Positions 52,973 through 64,000 of a stretch of 64,000 nt of DNA are shown piece by piece. The DNA is taken from assembly GCF_024713945.1 (NCBI RefSeq), contig NC_134678.1:8060001-8124000 (forward strand). The letters run 5' to 3'. The first letter of the stretch is position 1, and every line of letters starts with the position of its first letter. The translations under genes and the position numbers were made by a program. Below the pieces are notes generated by a model. The model did no database searches and had not been told where the DNA came from. It was given only the letters and a program-made list of their open reading frames with translations. This DNA is from Dermatophagoides farinae (Eukaryota > Arthropoda > Arachnida > Sarcoptiformes > Pyroglyphidae).

Positions 52973-55900
52973 CTGAAACTAGTTTTTTTTCTTTTAGCGA
53001 CGAAAAAATAGCATCAGATTAAGTCCGAGTTTTTTTTTTTGCTTCTATTGGACGATATTGAATTTCCCGCGACCGATTCACAAACACACATGCACAGAAG
53101 GAAAAAATACCTTGCTCAACAAACAAGTCGACGATTATCGTTGTCCGTTTTTTATCGATGACCGAATTCCGACCAAAACAGCAACAACAAATATCGGAAA
53201 TTGTTTGTCGATACGATTTCGGTGTATTTTTCTCATCATCATCATTTTAAAAATAAAAAAAATTTTGCTTTCGTTAAACGAAATCATTTGGCCAGATAAA
53301 ATAAACTTTGTTGTTGTTGTTGTGAAAATTTGTGTAAACTCGGGTATATTTTTCGGTGAATAGTTGAGTTTTTTTTTCTCATTTTTCTCGTCGTGGTTCA
53401 AAAATAGCAAAAAAGTTTACATGCAAAATAACATAAAGAGTGGAGAAATTTATTTTTTATTTTTTATTTTTTAAATGGAAAGACAATTTTTTGGTCAAAT
53501 GAACGAAACGAAGTAAAAAATTACCGATAATCGATTGTGGATTATCGTCATTGATCGATAATTTGGCATCGACGATTAAACCATTGGATAATTATCCAGT
53601 GTTTTTTTTCCATAAAGAAAACAGAAAGAAATGAAATTTTTCATTCATAATGACAAACAAACAAAAAAAGAAGAAAAAGAAACGAAAATGTTTTTAAAAT
53701 TTTAAAAAAGTTAAGATTTTTTTTTTTAAAAAACTTTGTTTCTTCTTGATCAATCTGAAAAAAAGGTTGATGACCACCACACTGATCGAATCAAACAATC
53801 AGTTTCGATTTTTATTCGATAAAATGGAAAGTTATCGGAAACAATCGAAAACACATCATATCTATTTCTTGATTCATTTGTTTTTTTTTTTTTTTTTTTT
53901 CGCTTGTGGTTATTATAATCACCAATCAACATCATTCGAATTGAACAACAACAATCCGGTAAAATGGTGAACAAACAAATATGAGATCTAAGATTGATGA
54001 TTGTGTACAGTACATACATTGAATCGAGTATCAAGTGAATCGATGAAAAATACTGGCGGCGGAAATTTTTGTTATTTTCACTCTCATGAGAATGAATGAA
54101 TGATAAAACGAAAGATTTTATCATTCGATAACAACAATTCAAATGGCATGATAATAAAGGTGGTAGAGTAATACACACCAAGTGATTATTGACGTGAAAT
54201 GCGATATTCCACCGAAATCGTCTTCGTGTTTGTTTTCAACAACAACAACAAACATTTTGTAATGAAATCATAATATTTTGATCAAAAAACCATCATCATC
54301 ATGAATATTTCAAGATGTTTGGGCAATGAGGGATGATTGTTTTCAATTTTTCGATATTTTCTTTTCTCAATTAAGAAATTGCAATTGCAAACAACAACAA
54401 ACGGAAAAATTTAGCTCCTGTGCGCAAAGACTGTAATTTTCATTTCAGAGCAAAAAAAAAAATTTGATTTAAACAAAAAAAATTCATTCCTTTGAATGAG
54501 TGAGTGAATGAAATGATCCTGTTATTTTATAGGATTCGCCCTAAATGTAGTTTTTCCATTGTGAGGCACGATGACATCATTGAAATCATTGTCATCATCA
54601 ACATGAAAACAAGAATAATAATAACATCATCACAATCATTATATAATCACAAGGGCACACCATTCATGAATTTTCGTTTTATTCAGTGATTGTAATAATG
54701 ACATGAATGAACAAAAAAGATTACCATAGTAACTAATGATCTGAAAAACAACAACAAAAAAAGAACTAGAAAAGTAATAATAAATGTCCAGTTTTAAATT
54801 CGATTCATCAGATGATGGTTAATGAAGGGTAAAAAACCCAAAAAAATGGACAATCATAATCATGGCGTTGGTTGTAAAAAATTAAAAAACGATTTAGAAT
54901 TTTTTGTATTTATTTCAAAAAAAAAATGTTTCAAATAATGCAACAGCCATTAAACAATCTGTAGCATCCATTTTTTCTTCATCCTGTTCATCATCATATG
55001 ATGATGTCTAAATTGAATGCCGTAAGACAAAAACTCAGTACGACAATAAGTGACACTGACATAGGTGGTGTGATGATGAAAGGAAAAAATCTTGTCTTTG
55101 ATAAAACGTGTCATTATTTCGTAAAAACAACTGAGAAAAAGATTCAGATACAAAAATGGAACCTTGAATTAAACACTAAACACTAAACACACAACGGGAC
55201 AATTCATTCAATTCAATTCAAATTCATTTATCAGACCACCGGAATTCATTATTCAACTTTTTTTCATTTAGAATCTTTTTTTTTTAGCGATAACAGTGAG
55301 AACTGATCGTTTCTTGTGGTGGCAAAGTGAAAACAATAGATTTAATGAAATGGAAAATTCAATTTTGAAATAAATAAAGACAACGGCAACGACAAAATTA
55401 AATCAACAATTATAAATGGATGCTATGCTATTATCATCTCCATAATATTCGTAATGTGTGTGCATTTGTGTATTACGACAGCAACAAATCTCTTTAGAAA
55501 AATCAACAATGATAATTTTTCAGAAATGTAAAACAAGACTCTTGAATTTGACAGCCACACAAACACAACAAATGACAATGACATTTGTCAGAACACAACA
55601 GTTACAATCAAATGATTTTGATTGATTCGGATGTACAAATTGAAGTGAAAATGTTTGCATTTTTGTAAAGTGGAATTAAAATTTGCAAAATTGAAATGCA
55701 TAAACAAATGATCATTAGTTTTGAATGAAAAAGGTGACTGACAACAACTAATGAAACATGAATCACAAACAGACAAAATGGATTGAGAATGTGGAAAACG
55801 AGAGGAAAAGACTTTTACTTCATTGATCATGATTCATTCATGTTTTTTTTTGCTTGTTCCAAGTTTCGTTTCGTTTTGTTTTTTCATGATGATGAAGATT

Positions 55901-57395
55901 GATATCGAGTTTAGATTTTCTTGTTTTTTTTTTGGTTGTAAAAAAAATATAAATTTCAAATTGAATTAATTTTCAAATCCATTTCGTTTGTTTTTATTGG
56001 GATGGTAGTTGTCTTTTGTATGAATTAAAAATTGTTTTTGATATTTACCATGCCAGATTTTAATTTTAATGGAAATGAAAAGACAAAAGGTGACAATACA
56101 GCCAGCTAAATAGAAATCATTACTTTGTCGTTTTTGTTTAATCGATATACAACACATCCTTGATCCTGAACACACACGTGTGCGTAAAACGGTTTCCTGA
56201 ACCTGATGAATTGTTTATTGTGAAAAAAATTTTGGCTTTTTTTGTTTTGACCTCGGAAGATTTTTCTTTGTATTTTCAAAAGTGTTTTTTTTCATTTTCT
56301 TCTTCATTTGAATTGATTTATATTGATTGGCTAGTGTGTTTATCGCTCATCATCGTCGTTTTGTTTTTCATTTTGCGATGAAATGATCAATCCGCTATCT
56401 ACCATTGGACGATTTCACGTTCTCTTCATTCAGTCATTTTTAGATCAAGATTTAAATCATCATCATCATCAGTTGTTGTTGTTGATTCATTTGAAATTGT
56501 AAATAAATGACCGTTGTTTTTTCATCTTGTAATGTATGGATCTTCATTATTTTAATGTTTTTTCGTCGTTTCGTTTCATTGTATCCATCATACACACACA
56601 CAGGATTTTTTTTTTATTTTTGCTGAAGCCTACATTATTATTATTAACAGAGCAATTGGCAATTGATGATGATACGGATACGATACAAACACATGATGAA
56701 GATGTGCACTTATTTTTTTTTTGATTTTCTCATTGAAAAAAAAATAAAATAAAATGGAATGAAACGAATAAATTAATTTTTTCACCTCCACAATCGCTGT
56801 ATACATGCACGTGTGCAGTTTTATTTCCTGAATAGTTTTCGTTTTTTTGCTTCAAGTTGGCTTTTCACTAAAACTTGTGATAATATGTCGATCGTCGTCT
56901 TTTAATCTATATTCACGTATCAGTGAAAATAAATTTTTTTTTTCATCTTTTTCAATGAGTAAAAAAGGGAAACAAACGAAAAGAAATCTTCGGAAAAAAA
57001 ATTTTTGTAGCCAATAAATGTAAAACAAAAGCAACGTGTAAAAGGTAGGCAGCCAACTTGTTGAATAGATTTTGATTTCTTTCTTTCTCTACTAGGATTC
57101 GATGATGGTTTTTTTCAATAAATGACCAGTTATTAATAATTAAATTAGAATCAGCGATAATTCAATATATCTTTCAGCTTCAAGCCAGATTGGATTATAT
57201 AACAACAACGAAAAAAAACCAGAAACAATATAAAAAAAATGAAAAAATAATAATTATGCCCAAAGGAATGAATATGAAAAAAAATTTTCCTCAACACCCT
57301 GGAATAGGTAATCAAACGCATTTTCGTTTTCATTCTTTTTATTTTGTGGAAAAAATAACAGCAAGAAATTTTCTGTTTGTGTCTGAAAAATGTAG
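52973..57395. other. Gene-free A/T-rich DNA
   Basis: Poly-A/T tracts, an ATTTT-type repeat near 53452-53473, CAA and CAT runs. The 53058-53363 (+) and 53750-54181 (-) frames are open but show no family signature. Confidence 0.4.
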
Positions 57396-57516
57396 ACAAA
57401 GAAACAAACAAAAAAATGAATTGGAAAACAATGACGATGATGATGATGATCCGGTCAATAAATTAATAAATAAACCAGGAACAATATGGTTTTGGCCATT
57501 CACAAATAACATGTAG
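57396..57516 (+). other. Exon-like terminal segment, unidentified
   Basis: An acceptor-like TGTAG at 57395 is followed by QRNKQKNELENN, an Asp run, then NKLINKPGTIWFWPFTNNM and TAG. An upstream frame with a donor-like ATAG|GTAATC at about 57307 could precede it. Weak support; the opposite strand is also open. Confidence 0.18.
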
Positions 57517-60500
57517 TATTGTGGTGAAAACAAAAGATACCTGTTGCGCGTTGTAAATACAATTACACATAAATCATTCGAATGAAAAGAGAAAACCGAA
57601 TGGAACTTATCTTCATTTTTTGCCAGATAAAAATTTATTAATTAATGCATACATTTAGATGATGATGATCTGCGATCTGTACTTGTTGTTGGTCTATGAT
57701 AATTTTTGGATTAAATCTTGAAACAACGATAAATAGACAGATTGATCAATCATTTGTTTGAAGTTTTCGTTTTTTTTTCATTTGATGAACAATCAAATCA
57801 ATGTTCGATAATCAAGAAAAAGTTTTTTCCTTTGATTGAAATTATGAAGACAATCGAAATAATGATGTGCACGACGATGAAGATGGTGAGAGAATCTTTC
57901 TATATGGACTATATGGACAAATGGATTAGACTATGTGATACATAACATTGTTATCTTATCGAAATGGCCGATTAACAACAGAAAAAATGATCGATTGAAC
58001 ATTATTCAGAAGTAAAGATATGAAAAAATTCCCACTATTTGCACGTGAATTCATCAACCACCACTAAATATACCACACGTTTTTCATTTTTGCTTGATGA
58101 ACCTAATTTTCAATTCCTGTTTAATATAAAAATGAAGATCGGTGGTGGTTAAGGTGATGGCAAATAAACAAGGAACAAATGAAAGGAAAAAAACGTTAAC
58201 ATTTTCCGTCTAGCTGCCTGTCGATAATATTTGATGTGAGTGTTTGTTGTTGTTGTTGTTGTAGTTGGTGAACATACATGTGGAACACACACACACCACA
58301 TGCTGAGCTTGAATACTGATTTTCTTTGATTCATTCATTCATTCAAGATGGACCAAAAGCTGGAAATGCGCGAGCAATATTGGTTTGATTCAACAAATTT
58401 TTTCTATTTATTCATCATCATCATCATCATAAACATCGTATTCGAGTGATGGTTATTATTATTGTTGTTGTTGTTGCTTCCTTAATTTGTTCATCATCAT
58501 CATCATGGATGAGATATGATTATATGGCCATGATGATTATTATGTAAGGATGCTATAGACAAGTTGTTGTTCTTTTTTTTATTTTGAATGAATTGGTTGG
58601 CCATGTATCCACCACCACCACCACCATCAACACGATAATGTTTTCAATGAAACCAATTGTGGTTGGTCATTTCTATTTAGCGGTCTATATTGCTGCTATC
58701 TCCATAAAGAAAGCAATAATGATCATAAAAAATAAAAAATAAACGAAATCACCATAATTTCATTTTCATACAACCACCATTGAATCAAATCAAATCATAA
58801 GTAAAAAGGGAAAAACGAACGAAAGAAATGTTGTATGGTTCCATCAACGTGTAAACAACATTCGATATGATGATGATGACGAATAGTACACGATGATAAT
58901 AAAGAGACAATGATGATTATGAATAATGATCTAAATTCGATTAATGTCTTGTCCACACACTCTCTCTCTCACACACACACAAATTAGTTGAGATCAAAAA
59001 TCAGATCTTGGAAAAACAAAACCCTTCATAGACATGTAAGCAAAGAAAGTTTTTTACTTTTCCAAGTTACTTGTGTCGATTTTCTTAATTAACTTTTCCT
59101 CACTTAAGTGTGGACGATACACTAATTTGAAATGTTCCCATGCTGTTGTTGTAATTTTTTTTTAATCCGGAAAGCTTTGAAAATGAAAATGGAATGTTGT
59201 TATGGATGTTTTTGTTGTTGTTGTGTGCGAAACCTAGTGTAAATGGAATAGCACACACACATGGACAACATTTCACATGATTCGATCTAATTCAATCTTG
59301 TCTTGTATGTGTGTGTGTGAAATTCCATTTCGTTTCATCATGATTTGTTGTTGAATAATAATCGTTAATGATAAAATCAGTTTGATTTTGAGAAAATAGA
59401 AAAGCAAATATACAACACTGACTTGATTATTTTCATCATTTTCTTTGTTTTTGTTTTTGAAAAAAGTTAGCGATAATTTATTTATTTATAAAAAATAAAT
59501 AATAAAAAAATAACATAAAAACACTTGATCAAACAAGATAAATGACATGAATCGATTGAATGTTTTCATTTCATTTTTCACTTATAACGTATTGCAATGT
59601 CATACACTGTAGCGAAAAAATCCAAAATGATGGACAAATCAATCAATTCAATTGAGAAAATATATGCAAAATAAAGGATGAAAGATCATTGTTTAGAAAA
59701 GACAAGGAAAAACTTTTCAAGTTTGAAACAAAAGTGGCCATCGAAACAACAACAAAAATAAAAATGGCTAATAAGTTACCAAAAGTATGTGTGTGTGAAA
59801 CACAAATTCATGGCAAAAGCAAATGTTATCATTATGAATGTAAATAAATGCAGCAAAGGATTGATTTCGTTTTTTCATTCTCATGTGAGTCTCATTATTA
59901 TTTTTATACAAAATACAAACATAACACATTAGCTGATTTCCTTAATTCTTCATATTATCAGTAAGTGCATGTGAATGTGGAAATCTAGCATAATGATGAT
60001 GGTCATCATCATTGGACGGTTTCCCATTTCCTCTAAAAAAAAAATTTGATTTTGTTTTTTGTTCTCAAAATGAAATGAAAAACAAAGTTTCATTCTAATA
60101 GTAAAGTGATGCTGCTTGTGTATTTATTTTAACCAAAAACAGCAAAAAAAAAAATTTCTTCCACTTTTCTTTTTCATATGATTGAATCACGCAAACAACA
60201 TCAGCACATCACCTAAAACACACACAGAAAAAACAACTAGTTTTTTTTGAAAGAGAAAATAAAAAAAAATTGTAAAAATGTAATTCAAATCGACAGATGA
60301 TTTGTACACCACCATGTTGAAATAGAATTTCGTTTATTCATCAAGTGTTTTTTGGAGTGTAATGGAAAAGAAAACAAATCATATAGAGAGTGATATGAAT
60401 GAGCAAAAAAGTAATTAACAATAATCATCATCAGCTTTTTTTTCTTTGTGAAAACAATCCATACTTGACTCACATAATGTTGTTGTTGTTGCTCTAGGTT

Positions 60501-62240
60501 CCAAAAGAAAAAAAAAAATTTCGGAACACCATAACAACAACCATGATGATGGAAATAAACCAATGACATCATCACGTTATTTTACATCATCATCGAACAA
60601 AATCATAGTAACGAGATGACCACCACAAACTGATTTAAATCATCATTGGTGATTGGTGAGGCAAAGAAAAAATGAGATAGTGGATAATCATTGTGATGAT
60701 AATCTCATTAATGCATCTACTAACAACTCGTGTATATAATATAATTGAGTGATCTAGAGTTGAAGAAAACAAATGCAAATTATAGAAAAAAAACTGTGCG
60801 CGTGTTTTCTTGTATTCAAAGCAATTTGTGTTGAGGAATCCTGTCGAAATGTTTGTTTGTTTGATGAAACAACATTTCATACTTTTCATTGTCTGTTGTT
60901 GTTGTTTCAAAATATATAGATCAATTGTGTGTGTTCATTTGAGGTTTTTCTTTCTAATTTTCATCATCATCATCATCAACACTTGAACAAATTAGCAAAA
61001 TTATTATTTGTTGCTTGTTTGTCATTTGTGGTTGTAGTTTGTTTGTTGTGGCCTAGAAATTATCATTATCATTTTTCACATTCACTTTGATTTATTTATT
61101 CCATCCATCATCATCATCATTGATGGATCGAATCGGATTGAATACATTGCATTTTTATTGCTGTTGTTGTTTGATTGAATCGAATCCATTTTTTTAAAAT
61201 CGAATGTGTATTATTTAAATTATTAGAGATCATTTAAAAAATGGGCCAACAACAAAAATTCAAATATCAATAAAGATAGAGAAAGAGAAAGAAACATCAA
61301 ACGTCGACTGATATTCAAATGTGAAAATGGATAAAACAAAAAGTGTGCAAAGGTTGTGTAGGTGTCGGTTGTTGTTAGTATATATATAATAATTGTGGTT
61401 TGATTTTATTTTTGTTTTGTTTTGCCAACAAAGTATTATTATTCAGGAAAAAATGAACGAATAAAAGATTAATTCAAATTTAGCGTTGGCGAAATTATAT
61501 GAATGTAACGGAGAAACAACAACTAGCGCGATTGATCCAATTGATTTGTATTGATTGAATTTTTTTTTGTGTTTTGCTACTTTTACGATCGAAAAATGAA
61601 TGACAATCCTGATCATCGATCCATCCATATTCAAATGGCTAAATGGATTTAGATTTTTTGGTTTTGTTTTGTTTTGTTTTGCATCTGGCTTTTAGTATAC
61701 GGAAAAGAGAAGTAAAGTATTCCAAATCAAAAAGAAAATGAAATGAAATGCTAATCAGCAACAATTATATTGTGATTAATATGATAATGGATAGATTTAT
61801 TTTGATGATGATGATGATGATGATCATTTATGCAATTTCAAAAATTTGAATTTTGAATTTCAAACATATAGACAAATTATTGAACAAATTGAACAAACAA
61901 CGACGAGAAAGACAAACAAATAAAAAAACGACGACAGACAGACAAGTTGAATTGAGGCAAAATATTTTTCTGTGCATTGTAATTTCAGGTAGTAATAATC
62001 ATCATCATAATAATCATAGTTTGAATTTTTTTTTTTTCGTTTGTTCCAACAACAAACAAAATCGATTGTCAATCATTCGATCATTATTACACTGTACGAT
62101 TTATTTATGATATGAACATTTTTATTTTATAATTCAAAATAATCATTTATCATTCAAATATGATTATATCATTTTTTTAGTGAAACGAAAAAAAAACTGG
62201 AAAACAAAACAAAAAAACGAATTTGATTTCACTCAGGATG
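57517..62240. other. Gene-free A/T-rich DNA
   Basis: CAT/ATG, CAA/GTT and CA/GT simple repeats, a TTTTG repeat near 61660-61682 and A/T homopolymers. No frame with a recognisable domain. Confidence 0.45.
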
Positions 62241-63319
62241 CTATGTTTCTAAGAATACGCCACAGGTAAATATAAAACAGGAAAATTCAAATACAACGCA
62301 TTCACTTGGATCAAATTTTTTGTTTTTTGTTTTCGTTTCACCGGATAAATTAATGTCAAAATATTTTTTTCATTTGTTTGTTTCAAATGAAAATCGAAAC
62401 AAAACAAAATGAAAATTCAAGTTATTCGAATTAAAATAATTAAAAATAGCCATTATTTTGTTTCCTTCTTTTGTTGTTGTTGTTGTTGTTGTTGTGTGCG
62501 AATAATTTCAGCCAGAGAGAGAGAAAGTGGAATTTATAATTTATAAATATAACCATATAACCATATAAACATATATAACCATATAACTAAAACTAAATAT
62601 ATAAATTTCAATTAGCAATGGAATGTAATTGTTATTGGATGGTTTTACCCGAACAAGGATTTTCACTCATTTTTTCCTCAAAAACTTACACTTGTTACCA
62701 TTATCTATTACATGATACATCCAGAAATCTTATACAGATCTTAATGATGATGATGAAGATGGTCATCTTTAGTTATCGAATGAATGAATGAAATGATTCG
62801 GGAAAAGAAAAGAAAGATCTGTATTCATATCATCAAGATGACTGATGCTAACGACAACAACAAAAATAATAATTCATTCATTTTTGCCGGACAACATTAC
62901 CAAAACATTAGTTTTTCAATCAAAAGACTCTCTCTGTGTGTTGTATTACCTAATTTAGATGGTCGTAGTATTTTGTAAAACATGATAGCAAGTAACACAA
63001 ACATAACCGCCGAAACGGATATCGAAATTTTTGTTTTTGGTTTGGGTTCAACAGGCTTTTAAGGGAGAAAGAAAGTAAAAAAGAAGTCAACGATATGTTT
63101 TCGATTTCATAATCATCATCATGAATACCATCACATTTGTCTTCAAAAATAACCAATAAACATTTCCATAGAAACCAAATAAAAAACTGAACAAACAAAA
63201 ATTCTCCATCACATACAATATCAAATGACCAATCAACCAATCAATAATCATTATTCGGATAAAGATACTTTTATTGCCAGGATTAGATTATGGATACATT
63301 GAATGGGATTCCATTTCAT
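62241..63319 (-). CDS. Possible small single-pass membrane protein (about 54 aa)
   Basis: Candidate exons on the minus strand: 63319-63269 (ATG, MKWNPIQCIHNLILAIK), 63055-62950 (PVEPKPKTKISISVSAVMFV, LLAIMFYKILRPSKL) and 62248-62241 (ET, TAG). Phases agree (0, then 1) and each site has GT or AG. The middle exon is the best supported: CTTAAAAG acceptor, TTAG|GTAATA donor, and a clean hydrophobic helix of about 20 residues flanked by Lys/Pro on one side and Lys/Arg on the other. The first and last exons are weaker and the last is tiny. No family recognised. It would be a membrane-anchored micropeptide. Confidence 0.3.
62554..62602. repeat. ATATAACC-type short tandem repeat
   Basis: Irregular tandem copies of ATATAACC/ATATAAAC between about 62554 and 62602, inside the long candidate intron of the small membrane-protein gene. 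Confidence 0.6.
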
Positions 63320-64000
63320 TATACAAAAACAACAACAACAATAACAATAATAATAAAGTTTGTTTGTTTCAAATTTTTGAAAAAAGAAAAAAATTTAAAA
63401 AGTAAAAATAATACTTCATCATCATCATCATCTTCATCGAAGACGATGAAGATGATGCTATTATTAACTTATTATCATTATCATCATTATCATTTTGAAC
63501 TGTATTTATGGATGGTCTTCAAAAAAAAAAATCCTGTGTCATATAACAGTAATCTGTCTATAGATAGTATGTATTATATAATCACACCACTCTCACTATT
63601 ATTAACCATACATCAATCAATGATGGATATTATTATTATATATCGAATGCTTGTCAATAATAAAAACAAGCATTTGTTTGTGCGTGTATGAATTGATCGG
63701 TGAACAAAAAAAAAATTAATTTTTTTCAAGAAAAAAAGAAAGGGATTCTTTCACTCTTTGTATCATCATCATTGAGGAATATGTATGTTTCCTACCTACC
63801 ACTACTACTAAATTAAGGGATGGCAAAGGAAACGAAACAAAGACATATTGGGTCATCAATCTATCGATTGATCGACAGATTGAATCGAGAATGAAATGCA
63901 AATGAGATGATTTCAAAAAAAAAAATTTCAAATGTTGGCCATTGACCACAGACTAAACATTTTCGTTTTATGAGAATCAACGAAAAGGAATTTTTTTTTA
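63320..64000. other. A/T-rich DNA at window end
   Basis: ACA, CAT and A/T runs. Open frames are of simple composition with no family signature. If the small membrane-protein gene is real, its promoter lies here. Confidence 0.4.

Noticed and set aside
53750-54181. 143-codon minus-strand frame
   Set aside because: No motif and simple composition in part; not supported by splice sites or start context.

Overview
The window is AT-rich nuclear DNA of an animal. Genes have GT-AG introns of about 60 to 1,200 bases, and the proteins are rich in Asn, Gln, His and Ser runs. The spacers are full of CAT/ATG trinucleotide runs, CA and TC microsatellites and A/T homopolymers. Gene content (a CCK/sulfakinin-type receptor with an arthropod-like layout, a Diedel-like peptide) together with poly-Asn coding style suggests an arthropod, most likely an astigmatid mite such as a dust mite. 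The species is an inference, not something the sequence states.

Layout. 1-5.5 kb: the 3' part of a plus-strand gene, five exons, whose first visible exon looks like the last strands and helix of a PTB domain. 5.67-6.01 kb: a long inverted repeat (foldback/MITE-like). 6.1-8.7 kb: a four-exon minus-strand sulfakinin/CCK-like GPCR. 8.7-28 kb: about 19 kb without a recognisable gene, holding a mariner transposase relic, a 106-base TC tract and several weak exon-like islands. 28-41 kb: the gene-dense core. It holds an unidentified secreted or anchored QHY-rich protein (+), a synaptobrevin/VAMP (-), a Diedel-like cysteine-rich secreted peptide (+), a second small secreted precursor with dibasic sites (-), DDI1-type ubiquitin-shuttle aspartic protease (-), ZC3H10 (+), formimidoyltransferase-cyclodeaminase FTCD (+) and a BLOC1S3-like gene (-). 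41-64 kb: mostly gene-free DNA. The exception is a striking 320-base GC-rich array of hairpins (46.83-47.16 kb) abutting a broken Helitron helicase fragment. A possible small single-pass membrane protein lies on the minus strand near 62.2-63.3 kb.

The core genes are unrelated housekeeping, neuronal and secreted functions with short spacers, arranged as divergent or convergent pairs (VAMP/Diedel-like, DDI1/ZC3H10, FTCD/BLOC1S3-like). No operon logic is expected. Splice phases were checked by hand at every junction quoted. Two genes show an unexplained reading-frame break, which may be assembly indels, very short introns or real lesions. The most unusual items are the GC-rich hairpin array, the foldback repeat with a diverged relative at 39.3 kb, and the Diedel-like peptide.
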